Assembly: GCF_003589595.1 (NCBI RefSeq)
Contig: NW_020653726.1
Location: 16,169,486 to 16,233,485 of the forward strand
DNA: 64,000 nucleotides
Reading direction: 5' to 3'
Origin: Hyposmocoma kahamanoa
Taxonomy: Eukaryota > Arthropoda > Insecta > Lepidoptera > Cosmopterigidae
Part shown: positions 1-11,279 of the stretch, one piece after another
Position numbering within the stretch: the stretch's first letter is position 1
Layout: each line of letters begins with the position of its first letter
Position numbers and translations under genes: made by a program
The notes under the pieces: generated by a model
What the model was told of the DNA's origin: nothing
What the model saw: the letters and a program-made list of their open reading frames with translations, nothing else
Database searches by the model: none

Positions 1-115
1 TTCTCTCGTGAGTTTGAGTGTAATTTGTGGTTGTCTATGTGTGTGTCCATGGCACCCGCGACACAGGGTTTCCCTAGTGCGGGGCTTTGTTGAGTGTGTG
101 CGTTATTATAAAATA
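1..115 (+). repeat. tRNA-derived SINE, 3' part (copy 1)
   Basis: Matches the body of the SINE copies at 4049-4274 and 14752-14968 ('ttctctcgtgagtttg', 'acacagggtttccctag', then 'gttgagtgtgtgcgttatta'). The tRNA-like head would lie left of the window. Three copies align by eye over more than 100 bp. Confidence 0.75.
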
Positions 116-1000
116 CATACGTTTCAAACATTAAACAAATAAAAATAAATTCAAGTTACCATAAAGCATGTCAAAAGAGTCCACAACTCAGCTTTCGAAG
201 ACTAATCACATAGTCCTCGCTGTTATTCTGCCATGACTCGTCATAAATTGGAACACCACAATTGAAATATTTAAAAAATTCAAATATAACAAAAAGACGT
301 TGCGCGTACTTCCGCTCTGACTGCCAAATGCACGTCTTTTGCACTATCGGTCTTATTACATGGAACATAAAGCGTTTTTGACTAGCTTAATGCGATTCTG
401 TGTTGACAAGTGTGGTAATTCCATTAAAATAGTGGCCTATTCCAAAAACACTAAATAAAATTTGGTTTAAAAAAAAAGAAGCATTTGGCGCACAAAACAA
501 GAGAAGATTAATTTATCACGTGGTTATTTTAAACAATGGAAGGCTCAGCGTCTTATTCACAATAAAATTTAGTACATTGTGGGTACAGGTGTGTAGCGAG
601 TGAAAAAATAAATTCTTTCTCTTTAAGCCAATATTCTTTAAGAAAAGCAAAATTTTTATATTTTAATATTGATACCTTACACGTAAGTTGCTGTAAGTTA
701 AAATACCATTTTTTTTAAGTCAAATATATACTTTTTTACGCATTTTGTAGGTTCCATATTTAAAAGTAAAGAAATCACTTAGTGTTACGTTTACTTCCTA
801 ACATGGAACCTATAATATAAATAAAAAAAGGATAATGTATTTAAATTAAAAAGCGCAAGATGGTATTTTACAACAACTTACGTGTGAAGTATAGAATTAT
901 ATTTTACAAAATTGTATCTGCTACTTTTAACAGACCCATCGATTAGCAAGTAATAACAAAATACAATTAATGAAATAGAAACAGTACTAAAGACACTTAC
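116..1000. other. AT-rich intron sequence of the EI24 gene (intron 3, partial)
   Basis: Nothing coding is recognised. The reading frames here lack the next conserved EI24 block, and no repeat shared with the rest of the window is apparent. Confidence 0.5.
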
Positions 1001-1256
1001 TTGAAACCACAGCGCGTTGACAAGTTTACTAAGCAGGAACAAAGGCAGCACCCATATCATTCTAAATGTCATAGAGAGGAATGGCAGCATCCACGCCCAT
1101 ACACTATGTGCCACCCCTTGGTCATGTCCAAATACAACTGTGACTAAGTACTTGACTGCCGGCAAGAGTACGTACTCAAATACTAATATGCTAAGTAAAA
1201 ATATGAACCCGTTGAGAATACATGATTGTAAGACCCTTGTAAGTACTTTAGATTCC
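1001..1256 (-). CDS. EI24: EI24 homologue, exon 3 (first transmembrane pair)
   Basis: 256 bp between a polypyrimidine-CAG acceptor (AG at 1258-1257) and the donor GTAAGT at 1000-995. It encodes residues 60-144. The peptide begins E-S-K-V-L-T-R-V, then a hydrophobic segment from the C-I-L-N-G-F motif to about V-K-Y-L. A polar loop containing H-D-Q-G and W-A-W follows, then a second hydrophobic segment ending in the family hallmark W-V-L-P-L-F-L-L-S-K and N-A-L-W-F-Q. The W-V-L-P-L-F..S-K..N-A-x-W-F-Q block is highly characteristic of EI24/EPG-4 (Pfam EI24 family). The continuation should begin with a D-I-A-D-like motif; I searched 1-1000 on this strand and did not see it. Confidence 0.93.
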
Positions 1257-4200
1257 CTGAAAAAAAAGGAGAAAAGATTTATTTTTCTATCATTCACTGC
1301 AACAGATAAAAAGAAGGCATCTGGAGGTAGTCTAGTGCCATTGTGGCGAGTTCAGTATGTGGTAACCTGAAAGTATGGTGAGATGAGAATTTGGTAACTA
1401 GCTCACAAAGAGAAAAAACAAACATAAAGATTGTATTGACCAAAATTTTAAATAAGATTGATATAATTGATACAAAGATCAAACAAAGTCACATTAAAAA
1501 ATCCTTCGAAAACTTGAACCAGCGACATTTTCGGCTAACGTGGGATCACTCTCCCAACTGAGCTACGGGATGGGCCAGCAGACCCTTCAAAATTCTCTAC
1601 ATGCATGCTGCAGATTTTTTGGTTTTAAAGATTGATATATATTAAAGTAGACTGGGTTTAGTGCAATGCAAATCTACATTCTGATGCTAATTAAATATTA
1701 TCAAAGTCTTTTAAATGATCTCTCACCTAATGCTGCAATGTAAAATTGTCAAATAGACTCACAGTACAATATTCATGTGCAAAAATTGTGAGGCCAGATA
1801 TTATCATTAAATAGATTTGATTAAGGAGCTAAACATAGTTATAATTACAAAACACATTACTTTATAATTACAAAAGGATAAATTAACCTATATGGGCCCT
1901 CCTATGTAATATTGTATGTGTAATTTTAATACATATACCAATGTGTCATTCATTGTTAAGAAATTTAATAAAAAATATAATAAAGTGTGATTTATGACAA
2001 CTAATATAGATTGTTGATGTAGCGACACATGTATAATGTAAATTGTATGGCATAATTAAACAAATTTCAAATATAACTTAATATCTTTCTTTCCAATGTA
2101 AGCAAATTACACTTGAAAGCCACAAAACATTATGTATCGCTCATTCATAAGATAAATTGCGCTGTGAAGAATGTAGGGTCATTATAGCGAAAATTACACT
2201 GCGGTTCAAAAAAATTAATTACACTATTTGGTTTTAATTGTATGACTACAATACGTCCAATAAATCAAATCATTAGGAATAAATGAGATTTTTTGGATAT
2301 CATACAATTATTGTATTTTTTTGTCTTCATTAACGCAGCCATAGCTGTTGTCTATAGTGAAACTTTTTTCTCATAATGTTAGCAACAATTTTCGCGGTTA
2401 TTTGTGCACCTTTTTAAAATAGTAATTACTGTCGAAGAAAATACAATTTACTAATTTTAAAACAGTGATAAGTGACTGCATGGAAGTGTACATGGTGAGG
2501 AGTTATTAAAGTTTCAATAAATACTAATTTCAAGTCCCACCCATCACAATGAAACATATACATTTTTAGGACATGAAACTATTTATCCGGATTGAAATCA
2601 CGTATATTTGTTTCTTCAAACAAACCGACGTTTAAATCCGGAAAAATAGTTTCATTTCCTATGTGTAACAATCGCGAAAACCTAAGAACTCGATATATAT
2701 ATTTTTATTCTAACCAATAAATATGCAATCTATTGGCATTTGCTTTTGTAAAAGTAACAATTATGCTAAGGGTCATTATTTTGGCTTGGTTGGGCATTGT
2801 GCACGTAAATAGGAATGTAAATATTAAGATTTGAAAGTGTGTCCCACCCGTCACAGCGATGGGTGGGACACACTTCTAAACGTTTTTACTTTGAATAAAT
2901 GTTTGTATTGTCATGGATTCGAGTTTTTACGATGTTTACTAGGTGTAACAGTTGCTTTAATTTCGGAGTTTAACATTTGATGTGTTAAATTGTGATGATT
3001 GGGACACCATTTTGTGACAGGTGGGACAAGTTACATTTGAAAACATAGAATTTTTTAAAATAGACTCTTTATATAAAATTACACTGTTTAACATGAAATC
3101 CATCATTTGTAAGCAAATTTTTTATAATTCTTCTCATAATAAAGACATTTTAACATAAAAAAAGACAATTCAAAAGTGACATCATTTTTCCTGACGGTTT
3201 TTAGTATCAGGAAATTCATGAAAAGTCTGTCTCCACTAGTTTTAACTATATATTCGAGCAAAACTCCTAAAATTTATATATTTTGAAATGATACATAATC
3301 TTCAAGGATATGGCAGGAGTTTTCAAATTTATTAACGCATTTTACATGCGTGACATTGATTTCTTGTCGTCATATATAGTGTTTCAAGACAAATAATACG
3401 ATTACTTTATCACTTCTTTAGTTCTGTTTATTTTTTAAGTTAAAATGTCTTAATAAGACAAAAATTATAAAATATTTGCTTACTAATGATGGATCTCATA
3501 TTAAACAGTGTAATTTTATTAATTCTGTGTATTCAATAGTAACTCGTCCCACCCATCACAAAATCATGTCCCACCTTTCACAACTTAACATATTAATTTC
3601 CTGCTTGCGTATTTAAAGGTATAAACAATCTAAAAGAGGCAAATAGAGTTCAAAGTAAACTAATATCAAATAATAACTGTTTGTTCAGTTTTAATTTAAA
3701 TTTTGAACAAGACAGTTTTTATTATAGAAACATATGCATTATTTATATGCTATTCTTATTACTGAACCTTGTGAATGTTTTCTAACTTAACAACTTTGGA
3801 CCTTGATTATAATTTATTCAGATCAAACTAGATGAATCATAAACATTTCAACTATTTCAAGTTAACACCTCAAATGTTTCTTAGTCATAGAAAAAACATG
3901 CATTATAAATCAAAAGAAATTTAATATCTAAATTGCTTTTCTAATAATAAGACTAAAATTTATTTTGATATGACTGATTGCATCATTAAAAATTGTTTTG
4001 AGAAACTTAGCAATTCAATTTGATATTTATTTACATTACATACTAACTACCTCCATGGCCGAATGGTTACCATGCTAGACTGCCACGCAGAGGTCCCAGG
4101 TTTGATTCCCGGGCCGGGATAAATATTTGTATGGCTTACATTTTACATTTCTCTCGTGAATTTGGGTGGCATTTGTGGTTATCTATGTATGTGTCCACTG

Positions 4201-4768
4201 CACCCGCAACACAGGGTTTACCTAGTGCAGGACTATGTTGAGTGTGTGCATTATTATATTATTATTATTATTACATAAATACAAATTTCAACAAAAAAGC
4301 TGAAATTCCTTTACACGTTTCTGTTGAATGCGTAATAAAGGTCTCAGAACCAATAGGTCGACTAGGGGTCAAGTATATTCTACAAAACTTTTTAGTTACT
4401 AGTGTTAAGATTTAGAAACAGCTGTCTATATAGACGTGATTGTATATCTTAATTATCTGGTTAAATTAAGTGTCTAAATTTTATTTCTTTATGAAAATGA
4501 ACTCACTGTTTCACTTTTGTCTGCTTTTGTTTACTTTTTGTATTGTCGGGATCCAAATGAGGAGAACGACTCAGTGCTCGCTCATTTATTTCTTTATCTA
4601 AATACAATAGCACAGTTACACCTCGCAAACTGTCTATGAACCCTTTGATAAGCGATACGGAAAAATTCTGAAACAAAATACATTAGCAGCATTTAATTTA
4701 TCCCTTAAAACTTACGACCTTTGAACAAAGAGAATTACGCAAACAATACTCACTCGTACGCTCTCCAT
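1001..4768 (-). CDS. EI24: EI24 (etoposide-induced 2.4 / PIG8) homologue, partial spliced gene, exons 1-3
   Basis: Gene-level model made by joining 4768-4754, 4667-4507 and 1256-1001 on the minus strand. The joins keep one reading frame (phase 0, then phase 2) and give 144 residues without a stop, ending at a GTAAGT donor. From memory the human protein reaches the equivalent point near residue 147 of about 340, so roughly the N-terminal two fifths are here and the rest lies left of position 1. EI24 family proteins are multi-pass ER membrane proteins; the worm orthologue EPG-4 acts in autophagosome formation, and the mammalian gene is p53-induced. Introns are 86 bp and 3,250 bp. The gene is divergently arranged with the ABCG gene starting at 11429. 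Family assignment is strong; the first exon is the least certain part. Confidence 0.88.
1500..1578 (-). repeat. tRNA-like sequence, probable SINE head or tRNA pseudogene
   Basis: On the minus strand it reads 'CCCGTAGCTCAGTTGGGAG' (box A-like) and, about 35 bases on, 'GCTGGTTCAAGTTTTCGA' (box B-like). The arms do not close into a convincing cloverleaf and no clear anticodon loop is seen, so I treat it as tRNA-derived rather than a working tRNA. Confidence 0.45.
1579..2970. other. EI24 intron 2, AT-rich, with small repeat pieces
   Basis: No coding sequence. Contains a copy of the 'cgtttcgggccc/aaatccggaaaaatagtttca' repeat at about 2565-2695 and short GTCCCACC motifs at about 2535 and 2841, the latter palindromic with 2858-2872. 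Confidence 0.5.
2565..2695. repeat. Hairpin-type repeat with 'atccggaaaaatagtttcat' end (copy 1)
   Basis: A stretch ending 'atgaaactatttatccgg' on one side is mirrored by 'ccggaaaaatagtttcat' on the other, with the central 'gtttgtt' and 'aacaaaccgacgttt' pieces shared with 21003-21155, 31856-31945, 42262-42350, 42750-42898 and 63335-63490. Flanked by 'cgcgaaaacctaagaactcgat' in several copies. Confidence 0.6.
2978..3593. repeat. Fold-back element with about 170-bp imperfect inverted arms
   Basis: Left arm about 2978-3163, right arm about 3425-3593, centre about 260 bp. The arms share 'aaattacactgttta', a 'atccatcatt.gtaagcaaat' block, 'gacattttaac', and a 'gtgggac' motif with 'ttttgtga' beside it. 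Overall identity is roughly 80% by eye with a few gaps. No ORF lies in the centre. It is unclassified, plausibly a non-autonomous DNA transposon. Confidence 0.6.
4049..4274 (+). repeat. tRNA-derived SINE (copy 2)
   Basis: Head 'ctccatggccgaatggttac' (box A) and 'aggtttgattccc' (box B), then the same body as copies at 1-115 and 14752-14968, ending in a (TTA)n tail. The head resembles a tRNA, but the anticodon arm is degenerate. Confidence 0.8.
4507..4667 (-). CDS. EI24: EI24 homologue, exon 2
   Basis: 161 bp, preceded by a TTTGTTTCAG acceptor and followed by GTGAGT at 4506-4501. It encodes residues 6-58 plus two bases of codon 59. The start (S-L-I-K-G-F-I-D-S-L) matches the family pattern of an amphipathic 'KGxxDS' segment, followed by a conserved L-D-K/R-E-I stretch and then a lysine/glutamine-rich tail. 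The split codon CA|G makes the Gln of a K-Q-E-S junction with exon 3, the same junction I know from vertebrate EI24. The exon contains no internal methionine, so a simple ATG-to-stop scan misses it. Identification rests on splice signals, frame continuity and family resemblance together. Confidence 0.85.
4754..4768 (-). CDS. EI24: EI24 homologue, coding part of exon 1
   Basis: Only five codons, reading M-E-S-V-R, followed directly by the splice donor GTGAGT at 4753-4748 (phase 0). The ATG has a strong context (CAAAATGG: A at -3, G at +4). Human EI24 starts with a very similar short peptide before the conserved amphipathic segment, and the reading frame joins exon 2 exactly. The exon is too short to find by coding potential alone, so it is supported by donor quality, start context, family resemblance and its position 86 bp upstream of exon 2. 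An alternative first exon further upstream cannot be excluded. Confidence 0.68.
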
Positions 4769-4830
4769 TTTGCACCTAACCACGTTATCTACTGACACAT
4801 CGTTCTATAAATTACTTATTTGACTCTTTA
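4769..4830 (-). promoter_or_regulatory. 5' UTR and possible initiator of the EI24 homologue
   Basis: On the minus strand the sequence TCAGTA at 4795-4790 fits the arthropod initiator about 25 bases upstream of the EI24 ATG. This would give a very short 5' UTR. No clear TATA box is present at the expected distance. The call is by consensus only and weak. Confidence 0.25.
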
Positions 4831-6650
4831 TTCACATAATTGGACGTAATTTAGCTTCGACTTGTAATTATTTTTGTTCGTAAAAAAATATTTTCCTTCT
4901 GCAGATTTGACAGATTTTGACTGACAATGTTGCCTTTTAATCTTTCGTTGTCGTGAAGATTTGCAATTTTGCAGTATTCCACGTTATTGTGACGTCACAG
5001 ATTCAGATCTTTGATTTGATGGTTATAGTGCAACACTATAACTAGCCAAAAAAAATTATTTTATTTCTCTCTAGAATTTGCAATCAAGTAATTACTTTAC
5101 ACTCGCTATTATACTTGCTCCGAGTGACTGACAGCTGTTGTATGTAAGGTATGATATGATGATAAATACGCACAGTCAAGAGCACATCAAGCTTATCACT
5201 GGATAGTTCTTATTGTAAGCGACATAGCGTTAAATTGAAAGTTTACTTGTTTCTTGCCCTGTACATACTAGAACGTGACAGATTTAAACGCTTTGTGCTA
5301 CCTTTTACTGAAAAAAGATACATATAAAAACACCATATTTCTTAGATGTCAAGCGTGAAATCTCAAATTGGATAACGCATAAAAGCGTGTGAGACGTCAC
5401 CTAAATTTAATGGTCGATTTAGGTTTTAGAAAAGATTTTTTTTTTGTAGAATAATTAAAATAATATAGTGGAAAGACAATCAAAAGGAAAAATAAAGATT
5501 TAGTGCATACTCGCGTAACTGTAGCTACTCGTTTGCAAAAATATGGTCCTTGTTTAATTGTTTCATTCAGTGTGATTACACAATCGGCTAAAGGCACCTA
5601 AGGATCGTTTTGGCCATGCTTTTAATCAACTTGCTTATTTGTTGACGGTAAATACCTATTAATGATATATTTTCCATAAATTGTAACACTAAAATTGACT
5701 GTCAAATTTTTGTGATGGTTTATCTCTTTTTAACTTTTTACACAACACTACAATATCAAAATTGCATGCTAGTGTTGTACAACGAGTGAATTTAACTCAT
5801 TAATATATTGTTCTTTAATTTTTAGCCATAATTATCTTATGTTTTGTTTTTTGACAAGCGAACAAGACAAGGAAGTTACATTAATTAATATGCAGGAATG
5901 TAAAAAAAAACAGTGTTCAAAAACCAAACAATTGAATAGAATATAGAATTAAACGAAATTTGACATGAGCTAAAACAGATGTCTCATAACTTCTGACTAC
6001 TTCAGAGTTTCGGAGTTTTAGTTGAAGTTCAGAAACTGTCCCGTCACAGCCCTAGTCTATTAATTTTTGTTTGTCTCAATACCGTGACGTTTTGTCAGAA
6101 AGTTGTGGTTGTGAATTATAATTTCTGACTGTCGCAGAGTTTATTTTTCTATCTAAAAACAGACAGATTTTCATTAACGTGCTTATGAAGCCCTGAAGAT
6201 GGATAACACGTACATTTTAAACAACTTGGGGTAAGAATACAGATTATATAAATATACTCAGTGCGTAATTAACAAATGCAAGTTTTGTTTTGCATGACCT
6301 CTTTTCGATAAAGAATCTGCGCTTCTGTGTAAATTGTTGCGAAATTAGTAGTTTCTTTCACCTCAGCTAGAATGATAATTGCTACATAATTATAAATAAC
6401 TTGAAGGTGTTAAATTCTGTCTAATAATAATTAGTTTACGATGTAAAACGGCTTGCTTAATACTTTCGTCAACATAGTTATTTCTTTGTATGTAGTACTA
6501 GGCTAGAGACGTTGGTTATATTAATTATTATCACTGGAGACATGATAATGAATGAATGAGTAAATTAAATATTAAACATATTTTCCTGAAATGTGAACAT
6601 GTTTGTCTTAGTTGATAGTCTTTCTTTTGCTTGTACAACTTAAAGAGTGT
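4831..6650. other. Intergenic stretch between EI24 and ABCG, first part
   Basis: AT-rich, no coding sequence or clear repeat recognised. It forms the upstream flank of both divergent genes. Confidence 0.5.
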
Positions 6651-6660
6651 ATAGTTATTT

Positions 6661-7265
6661 TTGATACAAGTGCGGAAAGTTAGTCATTATTCACGAGTCT
6701 CGAGGCATCTTGGCCCAAGCCAGAGGCGAGGGTCGAGACTCGAGACAAGTGAAAATGACAAATCCGCATGTGTATCAAACAACGTTTTTTAATACATTTG
6801 CGAAAAACCTACATTGAAAGTAAAATAAAACAGTACCTATTTAAAAAAAACCTCATTTTATTACTTTGTCAATAACAAAATCAAATCGTAAAAAAGTTAA
6901 TGAAAAAGGCGGGAATGTAAACGATGAAAAAAATTAGTACTTTTTTTGGCCGACTTTTTTCAATATGGCAACTGTTGCCAGTATTCAGCCACATTAAAAT
7001 TACTATTTTAAATTACTTTATTTTCTACATAATTGCTACTAAGGAGCATTTACTTCATAGGTGTAAAAATGCAGTCTCTCCATAGATATAGTATAGTAAT
7101 GACGAATGACTTACGTCACAAAGCACATAAATATGAAATAAATATACAATCTCTTTAATTCTATGTTTAAGACTTAAAATAACAATAAATTAAAAAAAAA
7201 CTGGAAAAGTAAAAAGCACTAGTGCGAGAAATCCAACTTTCCGCACGATTTGTAGTGCGAAAAAT
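6661..7265. repeat. Degenerate inverted-repeat element, ends 'gatacaagtgcggaaagtt'
   Basis: The left end 'gtgcggaaagttag' (about 6670) is mirrored on the right by 'aactttccgcac' (about 7232-7243). 'ttttttaatacatttgcg' at about 6784 pairs with 'gcaactgtattaaaaaa' at about 7276. No ORF inside. Limits are approximate. Confidence 0.4.
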
Positions 7266-7299
7266 ACCACGTTTTGAGCAACTGTATTAAAAAATATAT

Positions 7300-8228
7300 T
7301 TCGTTATTGGACCAGGACCTTAAAAACATTTTTCCCTTTCCATTTTTCATAACACATCCAATTACCTGTGGTAATAAACCTACAAAAAACAATCTTATTT
7401 CAATGTAAGCTATCTATATATCATAGTAAGCTTATTATAATTATTATATTATTACACATATTCATACCATGACAAACCTATCAACCAAGTAATTATTATT
7501 GCTAAAGTGACTGAAAGAAGGAATTATTTCCCAATATTGTCTATTCCTTATTAAAAATGGGAAAGAAATAATGCGATGTGAACTGGATAATGCCATCTCT
7601 TTCTTTTTTGATGTTCCGAATCATCCTATCGTAGCATAATGTTAAAATTCTTAATATTATTTACATTCAGAGAATTTTAACTGCAAAAAAAATGTATGTA
7701 ATAATGAAATCTATTAAAATTATGTTGTTTTCAATTATATTTCTGCATTTTCATGAAGAAAAATAAATAAAACGAACTGAGTCTTCACTTTGAGTCTGTC
7801 ACATTGTGAATTCAGAATTGTAGTCTAGTGTGAACTGTTGTCGCTGTCATCATTTTTGAAATAAACATTACATATTTTTATTTAACAAGAAATTATTTCC
7901 TATGTACTATTAAATAAAAAATAAACAAAATATTCAAGAGATATATTATGTGAATAAATAAGTTCAGCTTAACTTTTAATAATGATTAAAATAACAACAC
8001 AACTCAATATTTAGACAATTAATTCGAAAATAATATTGTTTCCATTGCATCCATGTAGCTATTTTAAGATTGCTAAATTTGACATAAGAACAATTTTATT
8101 TTAATATTAAAGTCGCATCATAGTACGAATTGAGTGAATAGTCACAAAGCTGCTAATGAAGCATTATAATAACCTTATTTTAAGCCCGTCATGGTATGAA
8201 AAGTCAATGTAAAGTTAAAGTATATACT
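7300..8228. other. AT-rich intergenic sequence
   Basis: No gene or recognisable repeat seen. Confidence 0.45.
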
Positions 8229-8392
8229 CTCTAGAGAAAGAATTCCCTATGAGTGCACCAACAGCAGGGCACCAACCAGAACACTCAGATCAGAAGCGAT
8301 TTTCAATTTGATTGTTCCACTAATTGGTCCAACCCGGAATTGAACCAGGAACCTCGTCATTTAGCGCTCACACAGAAACCACTAATTTTGTC
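8229..8392 (-). repeat. tRNA-derived SINE, degenerate
   Basis: On the minus strand a box B-like 'CCTGGTTCAATTCCGGGTT' precedes a body with 'TGATCTGAGTGTTCTGGTTG', which is shared with the copy at 19690-19855. The promoter head is poorly preserved. Confidence 0.5.
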
Positions 8393-8439
8393 AAAATGAA
8401 TTTAATACCAAAATCAGAGATAAAGTAAATGTTTCTCAG

Positions 8440-8690
8440 TAGCCAAGTGCACAATGCAGTTTTCATTTCTATAATATCTATACTTCCAATGAACTTAATT
8501 AATTTTTGGACCTGTTCTGTTTTTATTTTGTTTTTGTTTCTATATATTTTTCACAAAATTAGTTTTTTTTTCGAATATTGGTTTTCGGTTTTTTTTTTTG
8601 CAAAATTCCGGGAGCATAATATTAGTAAATCAATATGGCTGTTTACAAAAATAACAGAAAATGATCAAAAAATAAAGTTGGTATAGTGTT
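8440..8690 (+). repeat. Unclassified repeat, uninterrupted copy
   Basis: Shares 'tctgtttttattttgttt', 'ttttcacaa', 'gggagcataatat' and 'tttacaaaaataacagaaaa' in the same order with 18645-18980. That second copy carries a 207-bp MITE at the point corresponding to about 8617-8622 here. The 85-residue ORF over this stretch is low-complexity and not regarded as a gene. Confidence 0.6.
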
Positions 8691-8880
8691 CATTGGAGGT
8701 ATTATTATTGTTGTAGACTTGTTTGAGTTTCCCTTTTTGAAAAATAAGACACATTGTGGATTTATTTTGAAAAAAAAAAAAGAATAAGACACAGTTGTGT
8801 TTGTATGTACCCTCCATGTAAACAATAAAGTTATTATGTATAGTTTTAAATAATCGCAATACAGAGTACTAAAAGAACTG

Positions 8881-9295
8881 ACCTCAAATGTACGTGGAAT
8901 TACGTGTATTTGCTAAGTTTTATTGCAATATCCCCTAGTTCACCACTATACAGGACTTGACACTGGAGATAATGAAAATTGGTTCTCACTACTCAAAGTA
9001 TATTGAGAGAAAAAAGTCTGGAATTGGAGAAATAGCAAAAAATAATAGCTCCTTAAGTAAAATTTAGGCGCTATTTATAAAAATGAATCTTCATGCGTGA
9101 ACAGCCACCCCTAAGGGTGGATGATTTTCTTCAAAATGAAATGGGACCACTATGGAAGTACCCCCTTTCCAACAAAAAAAGAATTATGAAAATAGGTTCA
9201 CAAATACCGGAGTTATCACGTAACATACATACAAAAAAAAAGAAGATACAGTGGAATTGAGAACCTCCTCCTTCTTTGTAGTCGGTTAAAAATCA
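8881..9295 (-). repeat. Repeat B ('aaccgacttcaaaaa' family) copy
   Basis: Read on the minus strand it gives the family order: 'TTTTTAACCGACT', a 'GAGGAGGTTCTCAATTC' stretch, 'GTTGGAAAGGGGGTAC', a 'CACCCTTAG' block and 'AATTCCACG.ACATTTGAGGT' at the far end. An extra segment interrupts it near 8945-9095. The family is common in lepidopteran genomes. Confidence 0.65.
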
Positions 9296-10060
9296 AGTAA
9301 GTATATTGTTTTGAAAATAAAAAATCCCTCCAAAAATCTCTATCTGATTTACATCAACAATTCGCCAGGGCAACTTAATGAGACCAAACACAATCCTTCT
9401 ACTATAGTTCGGGCACGCTATGATGGCCGTTTTGACGTTTGCCGCTCATCAAGTTTCGTATTAATTCATAACTACGTTGAAGGAGCTAATTGCTGTACAT
9501 TGTAGTCAATAGTGACGGGCAGTAATTCATCATGTCATCCAAATAAGTTAATATGTAAAAATAATAATAAAACAAACATATATAATGGGTCCTTGACTTG
9601 GCTACATTGGACTGAAGGGTGCGTAACCCTCACTAATATTGTGCCAAAGCTTATGATGGTTCATTACTCACTAAAGATTAAGAAACAAATCTAAAATAAA
9701 AATATTCAATCATTATTACCAAAGATCACAATCTCATTATCTACTTAAAATTTGTCCAATTATAATTAATTAAACTGAGTTCAAGTCTCAAATTCCATTT
9801 CATTGGTTTTAAAGGTCATAAGGTCATGGATTGTCAGATATGTTTGATATAATTAAGCATGCTAGAGTAGGAAATTAGTTGACCTAGTACAAAGTAAGGA
9901 TTATTGGTAAAACCGGCATTTGTCAGCATTTGCACAGCATAGGTTGTTAAATAAATATAAAAGATTGCAATTAATTGTACACCGTAGTCCAATTATGTCT
10001 TTTATTAGATAAACTTAAGCATTCAGTTTTATTAATGAATTTATTATTAATAAGGTGTTT
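9296..10060. other. AT-rich intergenic sequence
   Basis: Two short ORFs here look random. No repeat or gene recognised. Confidence 0.4.
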
Positions 10061-10522
10061 GACACTTCGGGGAAGAAAGGGCGTACAAGCCAAGCTACAA
10101 AGTTTTACACGACGACGACTGAAAAACAGATCGTCAAGAAACAGATGGGTTTCCGAGCGAGAAGATGAACCTGATTCCTACTATATCTTTCTAAGCTGCT
10201 GGAATACAGGAGTATTGCACATAAAATTGTAGTCAACATGAAACCGTAACTTAAGTATAAAATAGTAAGTTAATGTGTAACAGGCGGCCTTATTGCTATA
10301 TAGCAATTTTGATGCATAGCTGTTTGATTTTTATAACTATGTTTACGACAAATTTTATTTTTTACCTATAAATAATTCTTTGACTTAAGTCAATTGAGTC
10401 AGTCAGATGCATTTTTAAAATCTTCATTTATTTAGAGGCTTCTCGATATTGGATATGTCAGCCCCATTAGAAAAACGATACCTCAAGAAAACACTAAATG
10501 AAATCTAGACAGATAAATAACA

Positions 10523-10740
10523 TTAACAATAACATATCTCCGTGGCACTACATGTTGGCTCCGACAAAACTGATTGAAACCAGTCAACATTAAATGTATG
10601 GAGATCAGCCTCTGCAAATATCTGTGCACTGATAGGTTCCGTCTGAACACACTCTAAAAGCAAATGATCTACATCCTCAGGAATCCCACTCACTTCGCAA
10701 TTCAGTGAGTTCACCCTCCGCATCAAATACAGAAATTTGA
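10523..10740 (-). pseudogene. LINE reverse-transcriptase C-terminal fragment
   Basis: A minus-strand frame reads ...N-C-E-V-S-G-I-P-E-D-V-D-H-L-L-L-E-C-V-Q-T-E. This fits the 'C..CG.pE.veHLLleC' zinc-knuckle-like block found after the reverse transcriptase in R1/Jockey-type LINEs. A second piece of apparently the same family is at 50020-50095. It is flanked by inverted copies of a GGAAGAAAGGGCGTACAAG motif at about 10077-10095 and 10799-10817. Confidence 0.5.
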
Positions 10741-10829
10741 TGAATGTATTTCCAAATTTAGGCCAACTACATCAATAGTTCATTTTCGGTAACATTGACT
10801 TGTACGCCCTTTCTTCCTCGAAGTATCGT

Positions 10830-11279
10830 GTTAGTTGCATGATCTTGATAACAGCGATTTGGAGTCTCCTAACTCAAGCAATACTATGTTTAAAATGAGA
10901 TTTCTGTCACATTATTACAAACCTAATATTGTGTAAGAAATAATTACTTCTCATTGGAATCCATATGACAAGTTAACACAGAACACCCATTCGATTTCAT
11001 CAACAAAAATTCTGTATTGTTTACACTTAATTTCACAGATTTATATGTGAAACATGATTTTGTGAAGTAAATAGAGTTAATTCTTAATTAAACGTTATTA
11101 TTCTTATTAAGTTTCGTAATTAAATTTTATTGTAGCTCTTAGAAATCTAAAACTGAATGTATTCTTGTTGTTAAATAAAACTACAAATCCACTTTTTACA
11201 ATAAACATTTCGTAAATAATGGAAAATTAACTAAACAATATTAAACATACACACTGGAAGCAGATAAAGAAAATGACTG
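10830..11279. other. AT-rich upstream flank of the ABCG gene
   Basis: No repeats or coding sequence identified before the CpG-rich promoter stretch. Confidence 0.4.

Noticed and set aside
1..1000. Further EI24 exons
   Set aside because: I looked on the minus strand for the conserved block after the N-A-L-W-F-Q end and saw only AT-rich sequence.
1017..1370. 117-residue plus-strand ORF
   Set aside because: It lies opposite EI24 exon 3, which has splice sites and clear family motifs on the minus strand; the plus frame is a shadow.
1500..1578. Functional tRNA gene on the minus strand
   Set aside because: Promoter-box-like text is present, but the arms do not pair properly and no anticodon loop is evident; several SINE heads here look alike.
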